Assembly (NCBI RefSeq): GCF_023715785.1
Contig: NZ_JAMBOX010000027.1
Span: 1 to 38,774 of the forward strand
DNA: 38,774 nucleotides
Reading direction: 5' to 3'
Origin: Neobacillus niacini
GTDB lineage: Bacteria; Bacillota; Bacilli; Bacillales; Cytobacillaceae
A program made the translations under genes and the position numbers. Below the pieces are notes generated by a model, which ran no database searches, was not told where the DNA came from, and saw only the letters and a program-made list of their open reading frames with translations. This document shows, piece after piece, positions 23,198 to 31,006 of this stretch (its first letter is position 1; each line of letters opens with the position of its first letter).

Positions 23198-23345
23198 AAA
23201 AAAACCCCGTGGATTTCCACAGGGTCCTTCTAATTCCCAAAAAAGGATAGAAGGCAAAGGGAGAGGAGAAACCGGAGGAAGAACTTATGGGGAAACGTAA
23301 GTCTTCTCCGCGGTTGGCAACAACATCCTCGAATTGATGTTGTTA
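23198..23345 (-). ncRNA. csfG: CsfG-like sporulation small RNA
   Basis: A predicted minus-strand RNA of about 147 nt between two plus-strand genes. The 5' end would fold as a 9-bp hairpin (aacaacatc/gatgttgtt, 23344-23319). A second imperfect hairpin (about 23311-23275) and a C/U-rich single-stranded stretch (about 23279-23243, including ctcctctccctttgcc) follow. It ends in a strong terminator (9-bp stem 23225-23204, then seven Us). A forespore-type promoter precedes it. From memory, CsfG is a conserved small RNA of endospore formers located between ylbG and ylbH (rsmD), controlled by sigma-F and sigma-G; position, promoter class and pyrimidine-rich region all fit. The pyrimidine stretch could pair with Shine-Dalgarno sequences. 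Confidence 0.78.
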
Positions 23346-23350
23346 CTTAC

Positions 23351-23378
23351 ATTATTTCCACATCAAACAAGCTTATAC
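23351..23378 (-). promoter_or_regulatory. sigma-F/sigma-G-type promoter of the small RNA
   Basis: On the minus strand GTATA (23378-23374), a 14-nt spacer, and GGAAATAAT (23359-23351). The latter fits the forespore -10 pattern GGnnAnAnT at every defined position. The predicted start, about 7 nt downstream, coincides with the first base of the 5' hairpin. Confidence 0.7.
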
Positions 23379-23518
23379 GTCTTTTTTAAAAATTTCCCTT
23401 CCGGCTTCCTTTGTCTGTACCGATGGCGATCCAATTTGAGTTTGTTTGTCTATATTTTATAAATTATGATAGGATGGATATTGAAAATTTATTTTCATGA
23501 AAAATGTGGTGATATGTT
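23379..23518. other. rsmD upstream region
   Basis: About 140 bp between the small-RNA promoter and rsmD. It contains ttgtctatattttataaattatgat (split here as ttgtct, about 23445, then AT-rich -10-like sequence), a possible rsmD promoter. No gene is seen. Confidence 0.35.
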
Positions 23519-24079
23519 GTGAGAGTAGTTTCTGGAGTTTATAAAGGAAAACCTCTTAAAGCCGTTCCGGGGACTTCAACAAGGCCGACAACGGACAAAG
23601 TAAAGGAAGCTATTTTTAATATGATTGGTCCGTATTTTGATGGCGGCATTGGCTTGGACCTGTTTGCGGGCAGCGGCGGTTTGGGGATAGAAGCCTTAAG
23701 CAGGGGATTGGAAAAAGTTGTCTTTGTTGACCGTGACGGCAAAGCGATTCAAACCATCCGAGAGAATATTGGCTCTTGTAATCTCGAAGAGCAAAGTGAA
23801 ATCTACCGAAATGATGCCGAGCGTGCCCTTAAGGCGTTAGTTAAAAGAGAAATCCGGTTTGATTATATTTTTTTGGACCCGCCCTATAAAAAACAGCAGC
23901 TTATCAATCTGATGGAGAAAATCGATGAACATAATTTAGCAAATGCAAACAGTATAGTTGTCTGTGAGCATAGTTTTGACGTAGAATTACCTCAAGCGGT
24001 TGGGCATTTTGTGCGGATGAAACATGAAAAATATGGCATTATTGCTGTTACAATTTATTCAAGCGTAATTGAAGAATAG
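23519..24079 (+). CDS. rsmD: 16S rRNA (guanine966-N2)-methyltransferase RsmD
   Basis: A 186-residue class I SAM-dependent methyltransferase. The N-terminus is MRVVSGVYKGKPLKAVPG, typical of RsmD. The SAM loop is GLDLFAGSGGLGIEALSRG (about residues 42-60), and the catalytic motif is DPPY with Asp120. It methylates G966 of 16S rRNA in the small-subunit head. The start is GTG at 23519 with a modest ggtg ribosome binding site. The gene is 11 nt upstream of coaD; the pair is conserved in bacilli and co-transcribed. Confidence 0.95.
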   Translation: MRVVSGVYKGKPLKAVPGTSTRPTTDKVKEAIFNMIGPYFDGGIGLDLFAGSGGLGIEALSRGLEKVVFVDRDGKAIQTIRENIGSCNLEEQSEIYRNDAERALKALVKREIRFDYIFLDPPYKKQQLINLMEKIDEHNLANANSIVVCEHSFDVELPQAVGHFVRMKHEKYGIIAVTIYSSVIEE

Positions 24080-24090
24080 GGGGAGTCATT

Positions 24091-24573
24091 TTGGCAAGTA
24101 TCGCCGTTTGTCCGGGAAGTTTTGATCCAATTACATATGGTCATTTGGATATTATTCGCAGAGGGGCCAAAGTGTTTGATAAGGTCTATGTTGTCGTGTT
24201 AAATAACTCATCCAAGAACCCGCTGTTTACTGTCGAAGAAAGAATCAGCCTTATACGAGAAGTGACAAAGGATTTTCCGAATGTAATGGTCGACGAGTTC
24301 TCCGGCCTGCTCGTGGATTATGCCAAGAGTGTAAATGCCACTACGATTCTTCGTGGCCTGCGGGCTGTTTCCGACTTTGAGTACGAAATGCAAATTACAT
24401 CGATGAACAGATATTTAAACGATCATGTTGAAACCTTTTTTATGATGACCAACAATCAATATTCCTTCTTAAGCTCAAGTATTGTCAAAGAAGCAGCAAA
24501 ATACAACGGAAACATCTCCGGCCTAGTACCGCCAGCAGTAGAAAAGGAACTTAAGAAAAAATACAAAGAATAG
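24091..24573 (+). CDS. coaD: phosphopantetheine adenylyltransferase CoaD
   Basis: A 160-residue nucleotidyltransferase of the HxGH superfamily catalysing the fourth step of CoA synthesis (4'-phosphopantetheine plus ATP to dephospho-CoA). The substrate-site motif is GSFDPITYGHLDIIRRG with Thr15-Tyr16-Gly17-His18. The ATP site ends with FLSSSIVKE. The start is TTG at 24091 with gggggag upstream. It follows rsmD closely and is closed by a terminator shared with convergent ylbJ. Confidence 0.97.
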   Translation: MASIAVCPGSFDPITYGHLDIIRRGAKVFDKVYVVVLNNSSKNPLFTVEERISLIREVTKDFPNVMVDEFSGLLVDYAKSVNATTILRGLRAVSDFEYEMQITSMNRYLNDHVETFFMMTNNQYSFLSSSIVKEAAKYNGNISGLVPPAVEKELKKKYKE

Positions 24574-24588
24574 ATAAAGAAAGAGAAA

Positions 24589-24618
24589 TAAGAGCTAGCG
24601 AATGCTAAGCTCTTTTTT
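24589..24618. terminator. terminator between coaD and ylbJ
   Basis: agagctagc pairs imperfectly with gctaagctct around gaat, followed by six Ts. It overlaps the end of minus-strand ylbJ (24617). Confidence 0.8.
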
Positions 24619-25828
24619 ATATTTTGGGATTATTTTTCATTCGGAAAAATAAAATGATGACATACATCATTAAAGAAAAAATCGTGATGAGAGGCCCGAT
24701 ATCAATAATGTTATGGTAAAGGTCCCGGGCTCCGTCGCCAAAAACCGGCAGCGCGTCCGCAGGCTGTTCCTTGTTGTTAAAACGGACATAAACAGGGTTC
24801 CATAATATCACGGTGAACAGACCTGCAAATACACCTTGCATGATCCGGGCGAAGAAAAACGGCTTAAAGCGGATATCGGTTTGGGCCAAAATGCTTGCCA
24901 CTTGGGCTTGAACACTAAAACCGTTGAATCCCAAAATCAGGCTGGTCATGACGGCCTGCTGCAGCAGGGAGGCATCGTTAACACGGCTGATCAAATCACT
25001 TCCCAAGGTAATTTCAAAAAGCCCTGAAATGAACGGAATACTTAACATTTCTGGGAATGTAAATACCGATAACAAGATCTCGATTGATTTTGCCAATGCT
25101 TCGGTAATATGTAGAAGATATAAAAGTTTATTGACTACAGAGAATAAAATGATAAACCCGCCGACCATCAATAAAGTTTGGATGGATGAACTGACCGCAT
25201 CGCCCAATAGTTTGCCTATTGGCCGGTTGTCTTTTAATCTTGTTTGGTGCAGGGCAGACAATGCTTCCCTGATCTTTAAATTTTTCCCTTGTTCATCTGC
25301 TTTGTCTGGTGCTTCCTTTCCATAAAACCGCATACTAATCCCGACACAGATATTACCCAAGTAGTGGGCGGCAGCCAAAAGAAGTCCGAGATGGGCATTA
25401 TGAAAAAAACCTACTGCTACTGCTCCGAAAATAAACAACGGATTTGAGGAGTTAGTGAAGGCAACGAGCCTTTCTGCTTCAATTTGCGTCAAGTGGCCTT
25501 CTTGCCTCATTCTGGCAGTGAATTTTGCCCCGGCAGGATATCCGGAGGCCCAGCCCATTGCCCAGACAAATCCCCCTACTCCAGGTACTTTAAATAAAGG
25601 CCTCATCAACGGTTCGAGAAGAACACCAATGAATTTGACCACACCAAATCCGATTAACATTTCCGAGACAATGAAAAACGGCAACAGGGAAGGAAAGACG
25701 ATTTTCCACCACATATTAAGGCCGCGAATCGAGGCTTCAAAGGATTCCTCCGGGTAAGAAATGAGGGAAAGTGCTAATATGATCCCGGTAATAGCTAAAA
25801 GAAGAGTTTTGAGCTTTGAGCGAAACAT
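24617..25828 (-). CDS. ylbJ: sporulation integral membrane protein YlbJ
   Basis: A 403-residue polytopic membrane protein (B. subtilis about 408) with nucleoside-transporter gate-like repeats: WWKIVFPSLLPFFIVSEML near the N-terminus, GWASGYPAGAKFTARM, and FISGLFEITLGSDLIS in the second half. YlbJ is required for full spore heat resistance in B. subtilis and is related to SpoIIIJ-independent gate proteins such as SpoVV-type transporters; the substrate is not settled. The ATG at 25828 has ggaggg ten nt upstream. It is divergent from ylbK. Confidence 0.9.
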   Translation of the reverse strand: MFRSKLKTLLLAITGIILALSLISYPEESFEASIRGLNMWWKIVFPSLLPFFIVSEMLIGFGVVKFIGVLLEPLMRPLFKVPGVGGFVWAMGWASGYPAGAKFTARMRQEGHLTQIEAERLVAFTNSSNPLFIFGAVAVGFFHNAHLGLLLAAAHYLGNICVGISMRFYGKEAPDKADEQGKNLKIREALSALHQTRLKDNRPIGKLLGDAVSSSIQTLLMVGGFIILFSVVNKLLYLLHITEALAKSIEILLSVFTFPEMLSIPFISGLFEITLGSDLISRVNDASLLQQAVMTSLILGFNGFSVQAQVASILAQTDIRFKPFFFARIMQGVFAGLFTVILWNPVYVRFNNKEQPADALPVFGDGARDLYHNIIDIGPLITIFSLMMYVIILFFRMKNNPKI

Positions 25829-25996
25829 GAAAAGGGCTCCCTCCTTTCTATGGGTAGGATTGGGAATTGAATCATTTCAATGGTAAAATAGAAATTATTC
25901 GTTCATTCAACCTTGTCCCTACAAAAATAAATATACTCATAGAATATTGATTTAGACCATAAGATTGAACAACGTTTCTTATGGGAGGTACTTGTA

Positions 25997-26776
25997 ATGG
26001 AGCACCCTAAAATTGGCTTGGCACTAGGAGCTGGCGGTGCACGAGGGTTCGCGCATCTGGGTGTTATCAAGGTGTTAAAGGATACAGGAATCCCAATTGA
26101 TTTAATCGCCGGAAGCAGTATGGGTGCGCTTGTCGCCAGCTTCTACGGGGCGGGTATTGATCTAGACCGATTATATAAATTCTCCTTGGCATTCAGAAGA
26201 AAATATTTTTTGGATTTTACCGTTCCTAAAATGGGATTTATAGCTGGAAAGAAAGTAAAAGACTTCGTGAGAATGTTTACTCATGGGAAAAACATTGAGG
26301 AATTGGATATTCCAATCGGAATTGTCGCCACTGACCTGTTGACAGGAGAAAAGGTCGTTTTTAAACAGGGCCCGATAGCGGAAGCGGTTAGAGGAAGTAT
26401 TTCAATTCCAGGCATATTTGTTCCTGAAAAATATAATGGAAGACTTCTGATTGACGGCGGGGTTAGCGACCGGGTTCCAGTCTCTGTTGCCAAGGAGATG
26501 GGGGCGGATATCGTCATTGCCGTTGATGTGTCAAGAGTGAAACGGAATGCTGAAATTACCTCAATTTACGATGTGATCATGCAAAGCATTGATATTATGC
26601 AAACAGAAGTCCTTAGTTACAGAAAAATGGCTGCCGATATTATTATTCGGCCACCTGTTGAACAATACAGTTCGCGCTCCTTCACAAACATTGACGAAAT
26701 AATCGCAATCGGAGAGGAAGAAGCAAAAAATCATTTAAAGCAAATTGAATCTGAAATTAAGATGTGGAAAGGTTGA
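25997..26776 (+). CDS. ylbK: patatin-like phospholipase YlbK (RssA-like)
   Basis: A 259-residue patatin-domain serine hydrolase (B. subtilis about 260). The oxyanion loop is GAGGARGF (11-18), the nucleophile elbow GSSMG with Ser41, and the catalytic Asp153 in IDGGVSD; both members of the Ser-Asp dyad are present. The natural lipid or ester substrate is unknown. The ATG at 25997 has ggaggt upstream. It ends seven nt before ylbL, and the pair is almost certainly co-transcribed. Confidence 0.92.
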   Translation: MEHPKIGLALGAGGARGFAHLGVIKVLKDTGIPIDLIAGSSMGALVASFYGAGIDLDRLYKFSLAFRRKYFLDFTVPKMGFIAGKKVKDFVRMFTHGKNIEELDIPIGIVATDLLTGEKVVFKQGPIAEAVRGSISIPGIFVPEKYNGRLLIDGGVSDRVPVSVAKEMGADIVIAVDVSRVKRNAEITSIYDVIMQSIDIMQTEVLSYRKMAADIIIRPPVEQYSSRSFTNIDEIIAIGEEEAKNHLKQIESEIKMWKG

Positions 26777-26783
26777 CTTCACA

Positions 26784-27812
26784 ATGCGCAAAAAACTACT
26801 AATCAGCTTCGCAGTGCTGCTTGCTTTTCTGCTTATAGGGGGGATGTATTATAACTTGCCGTACTACGTGTCGAAACCTGGAATGGCTAAGGAGCTCGCA
26901 CCCATTATTAAGGTGGAAAATGGCTATCGGGAAAACGGGAATTTTATGCTGACAACTATAAGAATGGGCAAAGCCAACATTTATTCTTATTTGGAGGCAA
27001 AACTGAGAAAGTATGATGAAATCTACCCTCAGCATATGATATTGAGTACAAAGGAAACAGAAGAAGAATACAATGTGAGGCAGCTTCATTTAATGGCGGC
27101 ATCAAAGCTGAATGCCATCGAAGTGGCTTATCGAAAAGCAGGGTTGCCGGTGAGCTATAATTATAAAGGAATCTATGTGATGCAGGTAATGGACAGCATG
27201 CCTGCCGCCGGTAAATTAAAGCCTGGTGACCGTGTTTTTAAAGTAGATGGTCAAACATTCCCTTCTTCCAAGGAATTTATTGATTATGTCGGCAGTAAGC
27301 AAACCGGTGAAAAAGTTAGCTTAACCTATTCAAGAAATGGTGAAGAGAATACAATTACCCTCGCTCTACAACCTTTTAAGGATGATCCTCAAAGGGTGGG
27401 AATCGGAATTTCCCTCGTCGATGATAAAGAAATCGTCGTTGACCCGGAAGTGACCATCAAGACGGACGATATTGGCGGTCCCTCAGCAGGCCTGATGTTT
27501 TCTTTGGAAATTTATAATCAATTAACAAAAGAGGATTTCACAAGAGGCTACCAAATTGCAGGAACAGGAACAATAGACCCTGATGGAACAGTAGGGCCAA
27601 TTGGCGGGATTGAGCAGAAAATTGTTGCCGCTGATCAGGCGGGTGCCGATATTTTTCTTGCACCTAATGAAAAGGGGGCAAAGAATTCAAATTACCGGGC
27701 TGCAGTTAAAACAGGGCGCAATATAAATACTAAAATGAAAATCATCCCGATTGACTCCTTTGATGAAGCTGTGAGCTATCTCGAAAAATTGCCCATGAAA
27801 AAAGACAGGTGA
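26784..27812 (+). CDS. ylbL: YlbL, membrane-anchored PDZ and Lon-type protease (SepM-like)
   Basis: A 342-residue protein (B. subtilis about 341): an N-terminal membrane anchor (residues 3-24), an extracytoplasmic region, a PDZ domain (about 125-200, GIYVMQVMDSMPAAGKLKPG) and a C-terminal Lon-type protease domain. The Ser-Lys dyad is Ser234 (GGPSAGLMF) and Lys279 (GGIEQKIVAA), 45 residues apart as in Lon. Relatives include SepM of streptococci, which processes a signalling peptide; B. subtilis YlbL has been tied to DNA damage recovery by cleaving YneA. The start at 26784 follows ylbK by seven nt. The stop is within a bidirectional terminator. Confidence 0.93.
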   Translation: MRKKLLISFAVLLAFLLIGGMYYNLPYYVSKPGMAKELAPIIKVENGYRENGNFMLTTIRMGKANIYSYLEAKLRKYDEIYPQHMILSTKETEEEYNVRQLHLMAASKLNAIEVAYRKAGLPVSYNYKGIYVMQVMDSMPAAGKLKPGDRVFKVDGQTFPSSKEFIDYVGSKQTGEKVSLTYSRNGEENTITLALQPFKDDPQRVGIGISLVDDKEIVVDPEVTIKTDDIGGPSAGLMFSLEIYNQLTKEDFTRGYQIAGTGTIDPDGTVGPIGGIEQKIVAADQAGADIFLAPNEKGAKNSNYRAAVKTGRNINTKMKIIPIDSFDEAVSYLEKLPMKKDR

Positions 27813-27833
27813 TAAGTCATCATCTGTCTTTTT
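27803..27833. terminator. bidirectional terminator between ylbL and ylbM
   Basis: agacaggtgat (27803-27813) pairs with atcatctgtct (27819-27829), one G-U pair, 5-nt loop, T run after and A run before. It contains the stop codons of both convergent genes. Confidence 0.92.
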
Positions 27834-29046
27834 CTGCTATATAAATGGGGGGATGACTGTACTCCTGCTGGAGCATATTTTTTGTTTGAGCAAAAGGAAT
27901 GGCCATGTTATAAATTCGGGCCGCTTTTACATCAAGCAGGATGTCTTCTTGCTTGTACGCGGATAATTTTGAAACGAGCGGCAGCGCTAAAAGTTTTTTT
28001 TGCCTATTTAAGTACTCTTTTCCGGCAGTAGACATGCCTAGCAGACGCAGATACGACGCTTTGTCAGAGAACCTTGCCATTTCCGTTTTGGTGGCGTTGG
28101 TAAGAATATGAACACACATTCTTTGCAGTCTAGTCCATGTATATCGTTTTGTCTTAAGCTTTTCCATGAACTCAAGAAAGCTTGAAGCTTCCAATGCGGC
28201 CGCGATTAACCTGTTTTCCAGCCCTTCTTCCACCTCGTAAATCTCCCTTAATTCTTCGGCAGTGCTTTGGAGAAGGCGGTATTGCAAAAAACGCCAGTAA
28301 TTTTCCCAGCGATGAAACAGGCCATAATGGTGAAAATATTCATTCAAAAGCTGCTTGGTCTGTGCGGGGACATATTGGCCAACATCAACATCGTGATTCT
28401 CACTCGAGAAAATGGCTTTTCTAATGCTTGTCGCACTGGCAATCGTTTCGGATGCAAAGTGCTCATCGTGATAATTTGCATTTTTCCTGGTAATCGTTAA
28501 AGGTGTAATCGAACTATTCTGATCCAGTATGGCCTTTATGTAGTGAAAACCCAGAATGTTATTCGGCTTTGCCAAATCGAGAAACTGCCCTGAACTTGGC
28601 AATTGGTGAAAGGCCAGGGAAGCTGCCTTTGGATAACTGACACCGGTGTCAATAAGCCTCTTAATGTTATCGTTATATGTTTTCTGTTGTGTTTGAAGAA
28701 AGTGTATCGTTTTGAAGAAACTGTCGATTTCCCCGCTTTCACTGCCAAAGCACAAAAAATCGCAGCCTGCCGCTGTTAACATAGAGACTGCACCGTTAGC
28801 AAAATTTTGTGCGTGCTGGACAGCGAAGCCATATGGCAGTTCAAAGACAAGATCGGCTCCATTCATTAAGGCCATCCTTGTTCTATACCATTTTGATACA
28901 AGGGCTGGTTCCCCCCGCTGCAAAAAATTTCCGCTCATTGCCGCAATGACAATATCGGCTTTCGATGCCTCTTTTGAAGCACGTAAATGAAAGGCATGTC
29001 CATTATGAAATGGATTGTATTCGACAATAACTCCAACAGCTTTCAT
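27820..29046 (-). CDS. tmcAL: tRNA(Met) cytidine acetate ligase TmcAL (YlbM)
   Basis: A 408-residue protein (B. subtilis YlbM about 415). The N-terminal nucleotidyltransferase-like domain has GVIVEYNPFHNGHAFHL with the HxGH-type His14 and His17. It activates acetate with ATP and forms N4-acetylcytidine at the wobble position of elongator tRNA-Met, as shown for B. subtilis. The downstream segment FGSESGEIDSF and the C-terminal helical tRNA-binding part follow the family. The ATG at 29046 has aaaggagag upstream. It is divergent from ylbN. Confidence 0.94.
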   Translation of the reverse strand: MKAVGVIVEYNPFHNGHAFHLRASKEASKADIVIAAMSGNFLQRGEPALVSKWYRTRMALMNGADLVFELPYGFAVQHAQNFANGAVSMLTAAGCDFLCFGSESGEIDSFFKTIHFLQTQQKTYNDNIKRLIDTGVSYPKAASLAFHQLPSSGQFLDLAKPNNILGFHYIKAILDQNSSITPLTITRKNANYHDEHFASETIASATSIRKAIFSSENHDVDVGQYVPAQTKQLLNEYFHHYGLFHRWENYWRFLQYRLLQSTAEELREIYEVEEGLENRLIAAALEASSFLEFMEKLKTKRYTWTRLQRMCVHILTNATKTEMARFSDKASYLRLLGMSTAGKEYLNRQKKLLALPLVSKLSAYKQEDILLDVKAARIYNMAIPFAQTKNMLQQEYSHPPIYIAEKDR

Positions 29047-29223
29047 TTCTCTCTCCTTTTAGACAATGATTATTACCATTATAGCAAAATTATGAAGAAT
29101 CCAACCTGATTATATGGTATGATAGTAAGGATGTTTTGAAATGACTATTATGGATACACTAGTATGGTAATACTTTTATTTCATTCATTAAAAATTCACC
29201 CTGTAGGGTGTAAAGAAAAAATA
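29047..29223. other. ylbM/ylbN divergent region
   Basis: About 177 bp upstream of the ylbN promoter, AT-rich, without a gene. No strong palindrome was noted. Confidence 0.4.
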
Positions 29224-29252
29224 TTGACAAAAATATTATCGAAGGCTATAAT
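29224..29252 (+). promoter_or_regulatory. consensus sigma-A promoter of the ylbN-rpmF operon
   Basis: TTGACA at 29224-29229, exactly 17 nt, TATAAT at 29247-29252. Both hexamers match the consensus fully, the best promoter in the window, fitting a ribosomal protein operon. The start would be near 29259. Confidence 0.93.
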
Positions 29253-29279
29253 TACCTTTGTTGCCTTGGGGTGATTCAT

Positions 29280-29807
29280 TTGAAATGGACATTAACTCAA
29301 TTACAAAAATATCGAAACAAGGATTTTAACATCAACGAAACCGTTCGGTTTGATGAAATCAAACAGGATGATCCGACCATCCGTGAGGTATCGCCAATGC
29401 AGATTAGCGGTCGCGGAGATATTGGTTCAACCAGGATTACCTTTCACTTAAATATCGAAGGTTATTTGATTCTCCCTTGTTCTCGGACATTAGTAGATGT
29501 GAAGTATCCAATTAATGTCGAAACAACTGAAACATTCCTTTTGCAAGATTCGATTTACCAAGCTGAGGAGGAAGCGCATCAGGTAAAAGGCGATGTCATT
29601 GATTTAAGCCCAATTATTCGCGAGATTCTTTTACTTGAAGTTCCAATGCAGGTTTTTTGCGACGATTTCGATGCTGAAGATGCAGCACCGCAATCAGGCA
29701 AGGATTGGGAAGTTGTACAGGAAGAGGCAGTGTCCGATAAAGTTGATCCAAGACTTGCGGGGCTTGCCAAGTTTTTTGACAAAGACAATTCATCTTCCGA
29801 ATCATAA
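29280..29807 (+). CDS. ylbN: YceD/DUF177 family protein YlbN
   Basis: A 175-residue acidic protein of the YceD family, which is almost always next to rpmF and is implicated in 23S rRNA or ribosome assembly in some organisms. The N-terminus is MKWTLTQLQKYRNKDFNI; the conserved core includes CSRTLVDVKYPINVE; the C-terminus is DPRLAGLAKFFDKD. I take TTG at 29280 because ggggtg (29268-29273) would be its ribosome binding site; the in-frame GTG at 29271 lies inside that site. B. subtilis YlbN also starts MKWT as I recall. About 90 nt precede rpmF. Confidence 0.9.
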   Translation: MKWTLTQLQKYRNKDFNINETVRFDEIKQDDPTIREVSPMQISGRGDIGSTRITFHLNIEGYLILPCSRTLVDVKYPINVETTETFLLQDSIYQAEEEAHQVKGDVIDLSPIIREILLLEVPMQVFCDDFDAEDAAPQSGKDWEVVQEEAVSDKVDPRLAGLAKFFDKDNSSSES

Positions 29808-29897
29808 TCGGAAATTACAAGAAACCAAAGTAAAGAACTGTCTGACTTTTGGCGCGGACTTGCGCGTCTTTGCTTTTCTTATAAGGAGGTGGGAAGA

Positions 29898-30071
29898 ATG
29901 GCTGTACCTTTTAGAAGAACTTCTAAAACTGCAAAAAGAAAGCGTCGTACTCATTTTAAGTTAAACGTTCCTGGTATGGTAGAATGCCCAAACTGTGGTG
30001 AAATGAAATTGGCTCACCGCGTATGTAAAGCTTGCGGAACATACAAAGGAAAAGACGTAGTTAACGACTAA
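29898..30071 (+). CDS. rpmF: 50S ribosomal protein L32, zinc-binding form
   Basis: A 57-residue ribosomal protein with N-terminal AVPFRRTSKTAKRKRRTH and a zinc ribbon formed by Cys30, Cys33, Cys43 and Cys46. The presence of all four cysteines marks the zinc-dependent paralogue type. The ATG at 29898 has a full aaggaggtg ribosome binding site. It is co-transcribed with ylbN from the consensus promoter at 29224-29252 and followed by a terminator. Confidence 0.97.
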   Translation: MAVPFRRTSKTAKRKRRTHFKLNVPGMVECPNCGEMKLAHRVCKACGTYKGKDVVND

Positions 30072-30085
30072 TGACTACTTAGATA

Positions 30086-30119
30086 AAGCACAAGGAGCGA
30101 AAAGCCCTTGTGCTTTTGT
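30086..30119 (+). terminator. terminator after rpmF
   Basis: aaagcacaagg (30086-30096) pairs with ccttgtgcttt (30106-30116), followed by Ts. Confidence 0.92.
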
Positions 30120-30162
30120 CATTTCATCCATACATAAATCAATTAATTAAGGGGGATACAGG

Positions 30163-30930
30163 ATGTCATTTTCGCTTGAGTTCCGGGATAAAGGATATAT
30201 GCTTTTTACAATCAAAAGAAATGAAAAGCGCAATGCCATTAATTATGAAGTAATGGAAGGCTTGACGGAGGCAATTGAAAAATCCCGGCAATTCGGGGTA
30301 AAGGCGCTGGTAATAACCGGCGAGGGTGACCGTGCGTTTTGCTCAGGCGGGGACCTGTCGGTTTTTCACCTTCTTCATACAAAGGAAGATGCATACCCGA
30401 TGCTGTCCAAAATGGCTGGCATTCTTTATTCGCTGGTAACCCTTCCACTACCGACTATTGCTTTGCTGAATGGTACAGTCATCGGCGGCGGGTGTGAACT
30501 TGCGGCAGCATGTGATTTCCGGTTGGCGAAAAAAGGAATTAAAGCAGGTTTTGTTCAAGGGAGACAGGCGATTACCACAGGGTGGGGCGGCGGTACAATA
30601 TTAGCAGAGAAATTGGACCCGGCTTTTGCGTTGAAGCTATTAATGGATTCCGAACAGCATCCTGCTGAGATTTTACAACAAGGGGGATTCATTGACGCTA
30701 TCTACACCGGAGATCCTCTGGCAGAATGTGAAGCCTTCATGGATAAAATGCTCATGAAGGAGGCTGGGGTTTTACATGCCTATAAAAGCATCTGGACAAG
30801 GAAATGGCATGATTCCAACCTCCGTGAAAGAATGGAAGAAGAAGTGAGAAGTTGCGCTTTATTGTGGGAAAGTGAAGCCCATCATGAACACGTTAATAAA
30901 TTCCTTAAGAAAACGGGCAATAAACAGTAA
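30163..30930 (+). CDS. enoyl-CoA hydratase/isomerase family protein
   Basis: A 255-residue crotonase-fold protein. The first oxyanion loop is FCSGGDLSVF (about residues 64-73) and the second is IGGGCELAAACDFRLA (about 106-121), with Glu110 in the position of a first catalytic glutamate; the second is not obvious, since GFVQGRQAITTGWGGG differs from typical hydratases. The substrate could be enoyl-CoA or 3-hydroxyisobutyryl-CoA. The ATG at 30163 has aaggggga upstream. It lies between rpmF and gerR, where I recall no such gene in B. subtilis; gerR starts 76 nt later with its own leader. Its nearness to the acyl-CoA carboxylase operon hints at acyl-CoA metabolism, but they are separated by gerR and ylbP. 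Confidence 0.87.
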   Translation: MSFSLEFRDKGYMLFTIKRNEKRNAINYEVMEGLTEAIEKSRQFGVKALVITGEGDRAFCSGGDLSVFHLLHTKEDAYPMLSKMAGILYSLVTLPLPTIALLNGTVIGGGCELAAACDFRLAKKGIKAGFVQGRQAITTGWGGGTILAEKLDPAFALKLLMDSEQHPAEILQQGGFIDAIYTGDPLAECEAFMDKMLMKEAGVLHAYKSIWTRKWHDSNLRERMEEEVRSCALLWESEAHHEHVNKFLKKTGNKQ

Positions 30931-31006
30931 AAGACCGCTCTTGTCCAAGTCTATCTTTTCTAGTAGATGCATATGTATTATAAAAACACTACTAGGAGGG
31001 AATAAA

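Noticed and set aside
23287..23337. 16-codon plus-strand frame MGKRKSSPRLATTSSN with a ggagg-like site upstream
   Set aside because: It lies fully inside the structured minus-strand RNA, whose pyrimidine-rich stretch creates purine-rich, ribosome-binding-site-like sequence on the plus strand. The predicted promoter and terminator face the other way.
26745..26783. Extended start of ylbL inside ylbK
   Set aside because: The membrane anchor with its basic start MRKK begins at 26784, matching the known length; the extension has no ribosome binding site.
30955..30990. Possible sigma-E promoter before gerR (catatgta-like -10)
   Set aside because: The -10 fits the mother-cell consensus poorly and the -35 is weak; not enough to list as a feature.
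30872..31006. Upstream extension of gerR into the enoyl-CoA hydratase gene
   Set aside because: The SANT domain starts right after the ATG at 31007, which has a strong ribosome binding site; the extension is out-of-frame hydratase coding sequence.
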